Source: Paracoccaceae bacterium
Lineage (GTDB): Bacteria > Pseudomonadota > Alphaproteobacteria > Rhodobacterales > Rhodobacteraceae
Direction of reading: 5' to 3'
Length of the DNA: 12,833 nucleotides
Assembly: GCA_009920815.1 (NCBI GenBank)
Contig: RFZH01000051.1
Location: forward strand, 1-12,833
Below the pieces are notes generated by a model. It worked only from the letters and a program-made list of their open reading frames with translations. It did not search any database and was not told the DNA's origin. This document shows, piece by piece, positions 5,690 to 12,584 of this stretch. The translations under genes and the position numbers were made by a program. Position 1 is the stretch's first letter. The number at the start of each line of letters is the position of its first letter.

Positions 5690-8425
5690 TTATTCCTTGC
5701 CCTTCAAACCCATCAGCGCGGCGGCAAAGGGGTTGTCGGGGTCGATTGGACGCTCTTTCTTTTCAGGGCGTGCTTGGAATGATTTGGCTTTGTTCTGATC
5801 AGGGCGCCCTGGTTTACCGCCCTTGGGCTTGCCTTTGCCACGTGGTTTTTGTCCATCACCTTTGGCATCGCGACGCCGCGGAGCGTTATCGCGTTGCTTT
5901 GGCTTGCGCCCCCATGTGAATGTATAAAACACTTCGGTTTCAGGGGCAGCAGCTTCGGCCGGTGCCTGTGAAGCGTCGTCTGTCTCGGCCGCGTCAGCTG
6001 GTTGCACATCCGCCGTTTCGGCGACATCCGCCGCGACAGCCTCGGCCACAACGCGTTGCTTGGCGCGCTCGCCTTTTTCTGCGGCATAGCCCAAACCTTG
6101 CATCAGGTCGGCAAATTGTTCCAATGTCATCCCTGTGATGGACAACATGTCAGGTTTGGCTTCAAACCCGCCACGACTGTCCTCGGCACGCAACAAATCT
6201 GCCAAACGTTCCAACATGTCGATGCGGATCGCACGTTCGCCCGCGTTGCGGTATCCTGCCATACGATCATAGCCATCAGGTGCATTTTTATCGACTGGGA
6301 TCGTCACCAAACCGGGCGGAGGCGCTTCGGGAAATTCATCCATCTTTGCGTGCAACGCCCACAAAACCAAACGCAACCGCGTAGGCGCAGGTTTCAAAAG
6401 CAACGGCATGAAAATGGTGAATTGTCCAAAACGGATCCCGTGCTTGCGCAAAGCAGAGCGCGCATCTTGATCCAGAGACTTGACGTCTTCGGCCACGTCG
6501 GCGCGATTAATGACGCCTAACGCTTCGATCAGGCGGAACGCGAAACCACGCGCGATGCCTGTTAACGCTTCGTCGCGCTGTACGTTCAAAAGAGGTTCAA
6601 ACAAGGCCGCAATTTTACGATCGACAAAATGCTGCAAACGGCGGGTGACCTTTTGCATAACATCTGCGCCTGCCTCGTCATCGACAAAAGCTTTGACCTG
6701 TGGACGCAGCGGATCATCGGTCGCAACCAATTTGCCCACCGCTTGGTCGCCCCACATAAGACCGCCCTGTTCGGTGTAATCAATTTCCGTATCGGGTGCG
6801 TTGTAAAACCGATCTGCCCGTAGATGGAAGTGCGGCGCCAAGGCTTGGACGGCGGCTGCATTGATTGTCTTTGCTTCTTGGCCGCTTGCATCTTGATCCA
6901 GACGGAAACGGAAACCTTCTAGGCGACCGACGAATTGTCCTTCGACGCTCACCTCACCATTTTCATTTACTTCGGCCAATAGGGCCTCCTTTTGTTTGAG
7001 CCGGCGTAACAATACCGATGTCCGCCGATCCACAAATTTTTGCATTAAACGCTCGTGAAGAGCATCAGATAAGCGATCTTCTACAACGCGCGTCGCGTCT
7101 CGCCAATGATTTTCATCACGCATCCACCCATTTCTTTGCGCGACATATGTCCAGGTCCGAATAAATGCCAATCTTTTGGACAATGCATCGATATCCCCAT
7201 CGGTGCGATCAATGCGTTTGACCTGTCGCGCCATCCAATCTTCGGGAATCACCCCGTCTTGGTGAAGGTAATTGAAAATCACCTCTAATAGACTCGCGTG
7301 TTCCCCCGCCGAGATACCACGGAAATCCGGAATGCGGCATACATCCCACAGCAATTTGACCGAAGCCACATCACTGGCCCGGGCACGCACTTCGGCCATT
7401 TGCGACAACGCTTTTAGCGCGATCAAATCATCCGCCTCGCGGGCTTTGACCAACATGTCATCGTTCGGGGACAGCTCAAGCGAATGGATCAACGCATCCA
7501 GAGTGGAAAATTTCATCGCAGAATTTCGCCAGATCAGCTTTTTCAAGGGCGTAAAGCGATGGTCCATAATCGCTTGGGCCACCTCATCCGACAATGGTGA
7601 TGCTTCGCCTGTTACGCCAAAACTGCCGTGGCTCATCCCACGTCCCGCGCGGCCCGCAATTTGGGCCAATTCATTCGGCATCAATTCACGCATACGTCGA
7701 CCGTCGAATTTGGTCAGCGATGAAAAGGCAACGTGATTGACATCCAAGTTCAACCCCATGCCAATTGCATCGGTTGCGACCAGATAATCAACATCGCCAT
7801 TTTGATACAATTCAACCTGCGCGTTGCGTGTGCGCGGGCTAAGCGCGCCCATGACCACGGCCGCTCCGCCCTTTTGACGGCGCAGCAATTCAGCAATCGC
7901 ATAAACGTTGTCGACCGAAAATCCCACAATCGCACTGCGGGGTGGCATCCGACTAAGCTTTTTCGAACCCGAATAAACCAACTGGCTCATGCGTTCACGG
8001 CGCACGAATTGCGCCTCTGGCACCAAATGCGCAATCGGGCCGCGCATCGTGTCGGCCCCCAAAAACAGCGTTTCGACATGTCCGCGCGCGCGCAACAAAC
8101 GGTCGGTAAACACATGCCCCCGCTCACGATCAGCGCATAACTGAATTTCATCGACCACCAAACAATCGGTCGCCATGCCCTCTGGCATCGCTTCGACCGT
8201 ACACACCCAATATTGTGCGCGTGGCGGCACGATGCGTTCTTCGCCCGTGACCAAGGCCACCACAGAAGGCCCCCGAATGGCAACGATTTTATCATAAACT
8301 TCGCGGGCCAACAACCGCAGCGGCAGGCCAATAATACCTGTACGGTGGGCCAACATCCGTTCAATGGCGTAATGGGTTTTCCCCGTGTTTGTCGGCCCCA
8401 AGACCGCCACGATCCGCGATGACAT
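5690..8425 (-). CDS. SUV3-like DExH-box RNA helicase
   Basis: The 911-residue superfamily 2 helicase resembles mitochondrial SUV3. Motifs in order: Walker A GPTNTGKT (10-17), Walker B VVDEIQ with DEIQ at 92-95, a GALSPRTR strand (about 193-200), motif V VATDAIGMGLNLD (216-228) and motif VI QIAGRAGRG (255-263). A long SUV3-type helical region follows. Near residue 795 an Ala/Asp/Glu-rich spacer begins, then a strongly basic Gly/Lys/Arg-rich tail from about 838, ending in PDNPFAAALMGLKGKE. The basic tail probably binds RNA; the terminal PDNPFAAL-type motif recurs, as I recall it, in alphaproteobacterial helicases. Mitochondrial SUV3 works with PNPase in RNA decay; the bacterial role is less certain. 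The start at 8425 has AAGGA with a 6-nt spacer. It follows the TPR gene by 13 nt and precedes the S4 gene by 7 nt, so the three genes very likely form an operon. Confidence 0.93.
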   Translation of the reverse strand: MSSRIVAVLGPTNTGKTHYAIERMLAHRTGIIGLPLRLLAREVYDKIVAIRGPSVVALVTGEERIVPPRAQYWVCTVEAMPEGMATDCLVVDEIQLCADRERGHVFTDRLLRARGHVETLFLGADTMRGPIAHLVPEAQFVRRERMSQLVYSGSKKLSRMPPRSAIVGFSVDNVYAIAELLRRQKGGAAVVMGALSPRTRNAQVELYQNGDVDYLVATDAIGMGLNLDVNHVAFSSLTKFDGRRMRELMPNELAQIAGRAGRGMSHGSFGVTGEASPLSDEVAQAIMDHRFTPLKKLIWRNSAMKFSTLDALIHSLELSPNDDMLVKAREADDLIALKALSQMAEVRARASDVASVKLLWDVCRIPDFRGISAGEHASLLEVIFNYLHQDGVIPEDWMARQVKRIDRTDGDIDALSKRLAFIRTWTYVAQRNGWMRDENHWRDATRVVEDRLSDALHERLMQKFVDRRTSVLLRRLKQKEALLAEVNENGEVSVEGQFVGRLEGFRFRLDQDASGQEAKTINAAAVQALAPHFHLRADRFYNAPDTEIDYTEQGGLMWGDQAVGKLVATDDPLRPQVKAFVDDEAGADVMQKVTRRLQHFVDRKIAALFEPLLNVQRDEALTGIARGFAFRLIEALGVINRADVAEDVKSLDQDARSALRKHGIRFGQFTIFMPLLLKPAPTRLRLVLWALHAKMDEFPEAPPPGLVTIPVDKNAPDGYDRMAGYRNAGERAIRIDMLERLADLLRAEDSRGGFEAKPDMLSITGMTLEQFADLMQGLGYAAEKGERAKQRVVAEAVAADVAETADVQPADAAETDDASQAPAEAAAPETEVFYTFTWGRKPKQRDNAPRRRDAKGDGQKPRGKGKPKGGKPGRPDQNKAKSFQARPEKKERPIDPDNPFAAALMGLKGKE

Positions 8426-8438
8426 GATCTGTCCTTGA

Positions 8439-9002
8439 TTAAAGTGCCTGATCGCCTACCACCGCACGCAGGGCGGCTTGGGCCTCTTTTACTTGGGCGA
8501 AATGTGGATGAATGGCAAGCGCTTGTTCATAGCTGCGCTGCGCAAGGTCCAAATCCCCCAACCTTTCAAAAACTTGCCCCAAAAGCGCGATGGCGTCGAA
8601 TTGGTTTTCATCCAGCCTAAGGGCTGTCTGTAAATCATGAACTGCGGGACCCAAGACGCCCGCCAGAACATAGGCCCGCGCGCGCAGGATATAAGCACCC
8701 GTATACCGTGGCCCCAGTTCGATGGCTGCGCTGAAATGTTCTGCAGCCAAAGCTGTTTCGCCACGATCCAAGGCATCCTGCCCGCGCTTGACCAATAAAT
8801 CGACCGTATGCGATCCTGATGATGTCCACAAAAAACGGATCTCTGCTTCGATTTTGGGTGCGTTTTCTGGGGCAGATTGTCGCAAATCTTGATACAATTG
8901 CGTTAATTTTGACGGCATTGTTTGCGCAATGCTTGCACCTGACGCGCAGTAAAGCGCCAGTGTCACAAAAGTATATTTGAAAAAGTTAACAACTCGCTTC
9001 AT
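8439..9002 (-). CDS. Exported tetratricopeptide-repeat (TPR) protein
   Basis: The 187-residue protein starts with a basic and hydrophobic signal peptide (MKRVVNFFKYTFVTLALYC), with likely cleavage after SGASIA at residue 26. Cys19 is not in a lipobox, so a soluble periplasmic product is expected. Three TPR units follow at about 68-100, 102-135 and 136-169, with the typical spacing of Ala/Gly, Tyr/Phe and Pro (AAEHFSAAIELGP, YEQALAIHP). TPR arrays are protein-binding scaffolds and the partner is unknown. It is the first gene of the minus-strand block, 13 nt before the helicase. The ATG at 9002 has no clear Shine-Dalgarno sequence, and an upstream ATG in frame is followed at once by a stop. Translation may therefore be weak or leaderless. 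The palindrome at 9018-9029 lies 16-27 nt upstream of its start codon. Confidence 0.88.
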   Translation of the reverse strand: MKRVVNFFKYTFVTLALYCASGASIAQTMPSKLTQLYQDLRQSAPENAPKIEAEIRFLWTSSGSHTVDLLVKRGQDALDRGETALAAEHFSAAIELGPRYTGAYILRARAYVLAGVLGPAVHDLQTALRLDENQFDAIALLGQVFERLGDLDLAQRSYEQALAIHPHFAQVKEAQAALRAVVGDQAL

Positions 9003-9017
9003 ACTTTACATTTAACA

Positions 9018-9029
9018 GTTTACGTAAAC
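9018..9029. promoter_or_regulatory. Perfect 12-bp palindrome in a divergent promoter region
   Basis: GTTTACGTAAAC is a perfect 12-bp palindrome in the 55-nt region between the TPR gene (minus) and the SCP2 gene (plus). A -35-like TTTACA (9005-9010, five of six matches to TTGACA) overlaps the region on the plus strand, but no good -10 follows at standard spacing. The size, symmetry and position between divergent genes suit an operator for a dimeric regulator acting on both promoters. No regulator is encoded beside it, so its identity is unknown. Confidence 0.45.
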
Positions 9030-9057
9030 GATACAAATGCAAAGTGGAGCCAAAAGT

Positions 9058-9348
9058 ATGAGCAATGTAATCGAGGCCGCAGTCAAAGCGCTAAGCGAAA
9101 AATTTGATGGCGCATCATTTGATGGATCCGCTAAGTTTTGCATCGCTGATCACGGATCAATCGTAATTGACGGCGCAGGCGTGCGTGCAAGCGACGAAGA
9201 CACTGATGTCACATTAAGCGCAAGCGCCGAAACCTTCGAGGGCATTTTGTCAGGCGACATCAATCCAACAACAGCCTTTATGACTGGACGTCTGAAACTA
9301 GATGGCGATATGGGAACAGCGATGCGATTGGGATCTGCGCTGTCATAA
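9058..9348 (+). CDS. Small SCP2 sterol/lipid-carrier domain protein
   Basis: The 96-residue protein is a single SCP2 domain: an amphipathic first helix (VIEAAVKALSEKFDG), a beta-sheet (SAKFCIADHGSIVIDG), the TDVTLSASAETFEGILSGD strand and helix, and the typical end NPTTAFMTGRLKLDGDMG. SCP2 domains bind lipids or acyl chains in a hydrophobic tunnel; no ligand can be assigned. The start chosen is ATG 9058, which has GGAG at 9046-9049 with an 8-nt spacer and gives the usual family start. An in-frame ATG at 9037 would add 7 residues without a ribosome site. Its stop overlaps the start of the next hydrolase gene by one base, so the two are translationally coupled, which suggests joint handling of a lipid or ester substrate. 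Confidence 0.92.
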   Translation: MSNVIEAAVKALSEKFDGASFDGSAKFCIADHGSIVIDGAGVRASDEDTDVTLSASAETFEGILSGDINPTTAFMTGRLKLDGDMGTAMRLGSALS

Positions 9349-10278
9349 TGTCTTTTACTGCTGCCCCTTATCTGTCGTCGTTAACACATGCGGATAACGG
9401 ATCCGAAGCCTTTTGGTTAAGGACCAGTGATGACATTCGCATTCGTGTTGCATTGTTGCGCGCTAAAAACGCCCGTGGAACATTTCTCATTTTTCCGGGG
9501 CGCACCGAGTACATTGAAAAATATGCGATTCAAGCCGCGTTTTTGTGCTCTGTCGGATTTAATGTTGTGACCATCGATTGGCGGGGCCAAGGTTTGGCCG
9601 ATCGTCTTTTACCCGATCCAGCGATAGGTCACGTCGGTTCATTTTCCGATTATCAGCGCGATATTGATGCCGTGCTGGAATGGATCGGCGATCTAGGATT
9701 GGAACGCCCACTGTATCTGTTGGCGCATTCTATGGGCGGCTGCATCGCCCTCAGGCGATTGATCCAAGCGGATGACATCAGTGCGGTGATCTTTTCTGGT
9801 CCCATGTGGGGCATCTATTTTCACCCGGCCACGCTTTGGCCTTGCAAATTCCTACGCCCCATCAACCAGCAGCAAGGCATATGTTCTTGAAACAGCATTC
9901 AAAGACAACAAGCTGACCACCAACGCCGACGAATGGGCCGTCATGCAGCAGCATGTCACAGCCTGTCCAGACTTGATCCTAGGCGGTCCAAGTTGGCATT
10001 GGTTGCGCCAAGCGCGGCAAGAAATGGCTTGGCTTGCGCACCAACCAAGCCCCAATATCCCCTGTTATTGTCTTTTGGGCGACGCCGAAGAAATTGTCAG
10101 CCCCCATCAGATCCGCGATCGTATGTCCAGCTGGCGCGGTGGTCATTTACACGTGGTGGCCGGCGGTCGCCATGAAACCCTGATGGAGGGTCGCGGGCGT
10201 GTCGCACAGTTAATGACGCAGGCGTTGATCCAATTGAACCTAATGCCCGAGCCGCTGGATCAGGCTTCACAGATCTGA
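9348..10278 (+). pseudogene. Lysophospholipase-type alpha/beta hydrolase, frameshifted with an internal deletion
   Basis: The 5' part (9348-9890) encodes the oxyanion region (FPGRTEYIEKY), the VVTIDWRGQG strand and the nucleophile elbow AHSMGG with Ser128, as in monoacylglycerol lipase/lysophospholipase L2 proteins. After MWGIYFHPA (near 9830) it leaves the family sequence and reaches a TGA at 9888-9890. The family sequence resumes one base ahead in another frame from about 9832-9844 (LANSYAPSTSSKAYVLETAF) and continues to 10278. It includes LGDAEEIV, where the usual catalytic Asp position seems to hold Glu, and GGRHE with the catalytic His (codon at 10171). About 9 residues of the usual linker also appear absent, so a deletion of 3n+2 bases, perhaps about 26, is the simplest cause. 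The nucleophile and the rest of the triad are now in separate frames. Sequencing or assembly error is the alternative. Confidence 0.83.
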
Positions 10279-10379
10279 TTGTCGGACACTCACAGGTTTT
10301 TGGTGTCTATTTCAGGCTCAGCCCTTGCATCGCTTTCGACATAAACCTAGGTTTGTTAGGAACGATGTAAGAGGTCAAA
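10279..10379 (+). promoter_or_regulatory. pepF upstream region with palindrome AAACCTAGGTTT
   Basis: This 101-nt stretch holds a perfect 12-bp palindrome, AAACCTAGGTTT (10343-10354), 26 nt before the pepF start codon. A -35-like TTGCAT (10325-10330) is followed after 17 nt by TAGGTT (10348-10353), a poor -10 that would overlap the palindrome. The ribosome site AAGAGG (10369-10374) sits 5 nt before the ATG. The palindrome is a candidate operator; its AT-rich arms could also be chance. A longer imperfect repeat (GACAC...GTGTC, near 10287-10310) has a loop too large to be a clear terminator. Confidence 0.35.
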
Positions 10380-12200
10380 ATGAATTATTCTCCCGCTCCT
10401 GTATTTGATGCAAACCCCAGCGCAGGCAACAATAATCTAGGGGACCTGCCGGAATGGGATCTAAGGGATCTGTATCTGGGCGAGGACGACCCGAAATTAG
10501 CGTCAGATTTTGCTTGGCTAGAAAAGGAATGCGCCGCCTTTGCGTCGGATTACCAAGGTAAGCTTGCCGCACTGGATGCGACTGCCATGCTGGGCTGCAT
10601 TCAACGCAATGAAAAAATCAATTCCGTTGCTGGGCGGATCATGTCTTTTGCCGGTCTGCGATATTATCAATTTACCACCGATGGGGGGCGTGCAAAATTC
10701 TTGTCAGATGCACAAGAAAAGGTCACCAACTTTACAACACCTTTGGTGTTTTTCACGCTTGAAATCAACCGCCTAGAGGATGATCACCTGGACAAGCTCT
10801 ATGCAGAAAACGCAGATTTTGCGCGCTATAAACCTGCCTTTGAACGCATTCGCGCGTTCAAGCCCTATCAGCTGTCCGATGAAATGGAAACGTTCTTGCA
10901 TGATCTTGGCGTGGTCGGCGATGCGTGGGAAAAGCTGTTCGATGAAACCATCGCAGGTCTGGAATTCACGGTCGACGGTGACGTCCACAACATCGAGGGC
11001 ACATTGAATTTTCTGACCGAACAAGATCGGTCAAAACGCCAAGAGGCGGCCGAAGAATTGGCCCGTGTTTTTGGTGAAAACATCAAAACCTTTGCCCGTG
11101 TCCACAACACCCAAGCCAAGGAAAAAGAAATCCTTGATCGCTGGCGCAAAATGCCCACCGCACAAACAGGACGCCACCTATCAAACCACGTCGAACCCGA
11201 AGTCGTTGACGCGCTGCGCAACGCTGTTGTGAACGCCTATCCGAAACTCAGCCATCGTTATTATGAATTGAAACGCAAATGGCTTGGGCTTGACCGGATG
11301 CAGGTTTGGGATCGTAACGCGCCGCTTCCGATGGAAAGCACGCGGATCGTATCGTGGGATGATGCACAAAACATCGTGATGTCGGCCTATGGGGCGTTTG
11401 ATCCGCGCATGGCGGATCTGGCGCAGCCCTTCTTTGAAAAAGGCTGGATCGATGCCCCCGTAAAACCCGGCAAAGCGCCCGGTGCCTTTGCCCATCCGAC
11501 AGTCGTCGATGCACACCCTTATGTGATGCTGAACTATCTTGGCAAACCGCGTGACGTGATGACACTGGCGCATGAATTGGGCCACGGCGTGCATCAGGTT
11601 CTGGCCGCCGGCCAAGGCGAAATGTTATCCTCAACCCCATTGACCTTGGCTGAAACTGCATCGGTCTTTGGCGAAATGCTGACCTTCCGCAAAATGCTGG
11701 ACGGCGCCAAAGACCAAGCCGAGCGCAAAGTCATGTTGGCCGGCAAAGTCGAAGATATGATCAACACGGTCGTGCGCCAAATTGCATTCTATGACTTTGA
11801 ATGCAAACTGCATGCCGCGCGTCGCGAGGGTGAATTAACCCCGGATGACATCAATGCCCTCTGGATGAGCGTTCAGGCCCAATCCTTAGGACCAGCATTT
11901 GACTTTATGCCGGGCTATGAAACCTTCTGGGCCTATATTCCGCATTTCGTCCATTCCCCCTTCTATGTCTATGCCTATGCCTTTGGCGATGGCCTCGTAA
12001 ACGCGCTTTACGCCGTCTACCAAGAAAACCCAGAAGGATTCCAAGAAAAATACTTCGACATGCTCAAAGCGGGTGGTTCAAAACACCACAAAGATCTTTT
12101 GGCCCCCTTTGGGCTTGATGCCTCTGATCCCAAATTCTGGGACAAAGGACTTTCAATGATTTCGGATATGATCGACGAACTCGAAGCGATGGAAGATTAA
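10380..12200 (+). CDS. pepF: Oligoendopeptidase F (peptidase family M3)
   Basis: The 606-residue zinc metallopeptidase probably degrades short peptides in the cytoplasm; there is no signal peptide. The N-terminal helical half (about 20-200) matches the oligoendopeptidase F N-terminal domain. The M3 catalytic domain carries the zinc motif HELGH at 398-402 (His398 and His402 bind zinc, Glu399 is the general base), with the third ligand Glu425 in TLAETASVFGEM, at the spacing expected for M3. Further conserved parts are the motif ahead of the zinc site (HPYVMLNYLGKPRDVMTLA) and the C-terminal substrate-binding motif HSPFYVYAYAFG (His525, Tyr529, Tyr531, Tyr533). Length and motifs are complete, so the gene should be functional. 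The start has AAGAGG with a 5-nt spacer. It is convergent with the zinc-finger gene at 12294, and nothing in the context narrows its role. Confidence 0.96.
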   Translation: MNYSPAPVFDANPSAGNNNLGDLPEWDLRDLYLGEDDPKLASDFAWLEKECAAFASDYQGKLAALDATAMLGCIQRNEKINSVAGRIMSFAGLRYYQFTTDGGRAKFLSDAQEKVTNFTTPLVFFTLEINRLEDDHLDKLYAENADFARYKPAFERIRAFKPYQLSDEMETFLHDLGVVGDAWEKLFDETIAGLEFTVDGDVHNIEGTLNFLTEQDRSKRQEAAEELARVFGENIKTFARVHNTQAKEKEILDRWRKMPTAQTGRHLSNHVEPEVVDALRNAVVNAYPKLSHRYYELKRKWLGLDRMQVWDRNAPLPMESTRIVSWDDAQNIVMSAYGAFDPRMADLAQPFFEKGWIDAPVKPGKAPGAFAHPTVVDAHPYVMLNYLGKPRDVMTLAHELGHGVHQVLAAGQGEMLSSTPLTLAETASVFGEMLTFRKMLDGAKDQAERKVMLAGKVEDMINTVVRQIAFYDFECKLHAARREGELTPDDINALWMSVQAQSLGPAFDFMPGYETFWAYIPHFVHSPFYVYAYAFGDGLVNALYAVYQENPEGFQEKYFDMLKAGGSKHHKDLLAPFGLDASDPKFWDKGLSMISDMIDELEAMED

Positions 12201-12226
12201 TCCCTTTCATCTTTGCCAAAATACTC

Positions 12227-12252
12227 AAAAAACGCGGGCGTCAGCCCGCGTT
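12227..12252 (-). terminator. Intrinsic terminator for the zinc-finger gene (convergent with pepF)
   Basis: AACGCGGGC (12231-12239) and GCCCGCGTT (12244-12252) form a perfect 9-bp GC-rich stem with a 4-nt loop. On the minus strand the stem runs into six T (complement of 12227-12232), then GAGTATTTTGGCAAAGATGA. This is a strong rho-independent terminator for the gene stopping at 12294. On the plus strand it follows pepF by 30 nt but lacks a T-run. Confidence 0.88.
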
Positions 12253-12254
12253 GG

Positions 12255-12276
12255 TCGGATCGCGCAAGCGATCCGA
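12255..12276. other. Second tandem hairpin with GCAA tetraloop
   Basis: TCGGATCGC (12255-12263) and GCGATCCGA (12268-12276) form a perfect 9-bp stem closed by GCAA, a GNRA tetraloop when read on the plus strand. It lies 2 nt from the terminator stem. No T-run follows on the plus strand (GAAACCTC). For pepF mRNA, the pair of hairpins probably protects the 3' end or supports termination; this is inference. Confidence 0.6.
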
Positions 12277-12293
12277 AACCTCAAAATAAAATG

Positions 12294-12563
12294 CTATTTC
12301 AATTGACTGTCTTTCGATCCACGCCGGTTGATCCCGCCACGTTGCACCATTCGCCCGTCCCGTTCACTTTGACATTCAAGACATAACTTGACGCCAACGA
12401 TGGCCAAGCGGCGTTTTTCTGGGATCGGCTCTTCGCATTCTGCACAATGGGTCAGGCTTTCGCCTTGCGGTTTGGGCTGCGCGCGCAGGCGGGCCAATTC
12501 GTCATTGATACTCGCTTCAATCTGTTCGCCAACAGCCCCATCCTTTGCCCATCCACCTGCCAT
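12294..12563 (-). CDS. DksA/TraR-family C4 zinc-finger protein, YbiI-like
   Basis: The 89-residue protein has the YbiI layout: a start MAGGWAKDGAVGEQIEASI, a short helix, a C4 zinc finger with Cys40, Cys43, Cys61 and Cys64 (CAECEEPIPEKRR, then LCLEC), and the characteristic end NRRGSKDSQLK. DksA/TraR proteins reach into the secondary channel of RNA polymerase, but YbiI-type members lack most of the long coiled coil, and their role is poorly known. The start chosen is ATG 12563, because AAAGGA (12575-12570) lies 6 nt upstream and the family begins at this methionine. An ATG at 12584 in frame would add 7 residues. It begins 21 nt after the stop of the disrupted hydrolase, so both probably share a transcript. 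Confidence 0.92.
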   Translation of the reverse strand: MAGGWAKDGAVGEQIEASINDELARLRAQPKPQGESLTHCAECEEPIPEKRRLAIVGVKLCLECQSERDGRMVQRGGINRRGSKDSQLK

Positions 12564-12584
12564 GTCCGATCCTTTATGCGTCAC

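Noticed and set aside
6002..6520. Plus-strand open frame of 172 codons inside the helicase gene.
   Set aside because: It is antisense to a clear helicase coding region, with no ribosome site and no recognisable motif.
9943..10278. Separate 111-codon gene after the hydrolase.
   Set aside because: Its sequence is the C-terminal half of the same hydrolase, and the family sequence extends upstream of this ATG to about 9844 in the same frame, so it is a pseudogene part.
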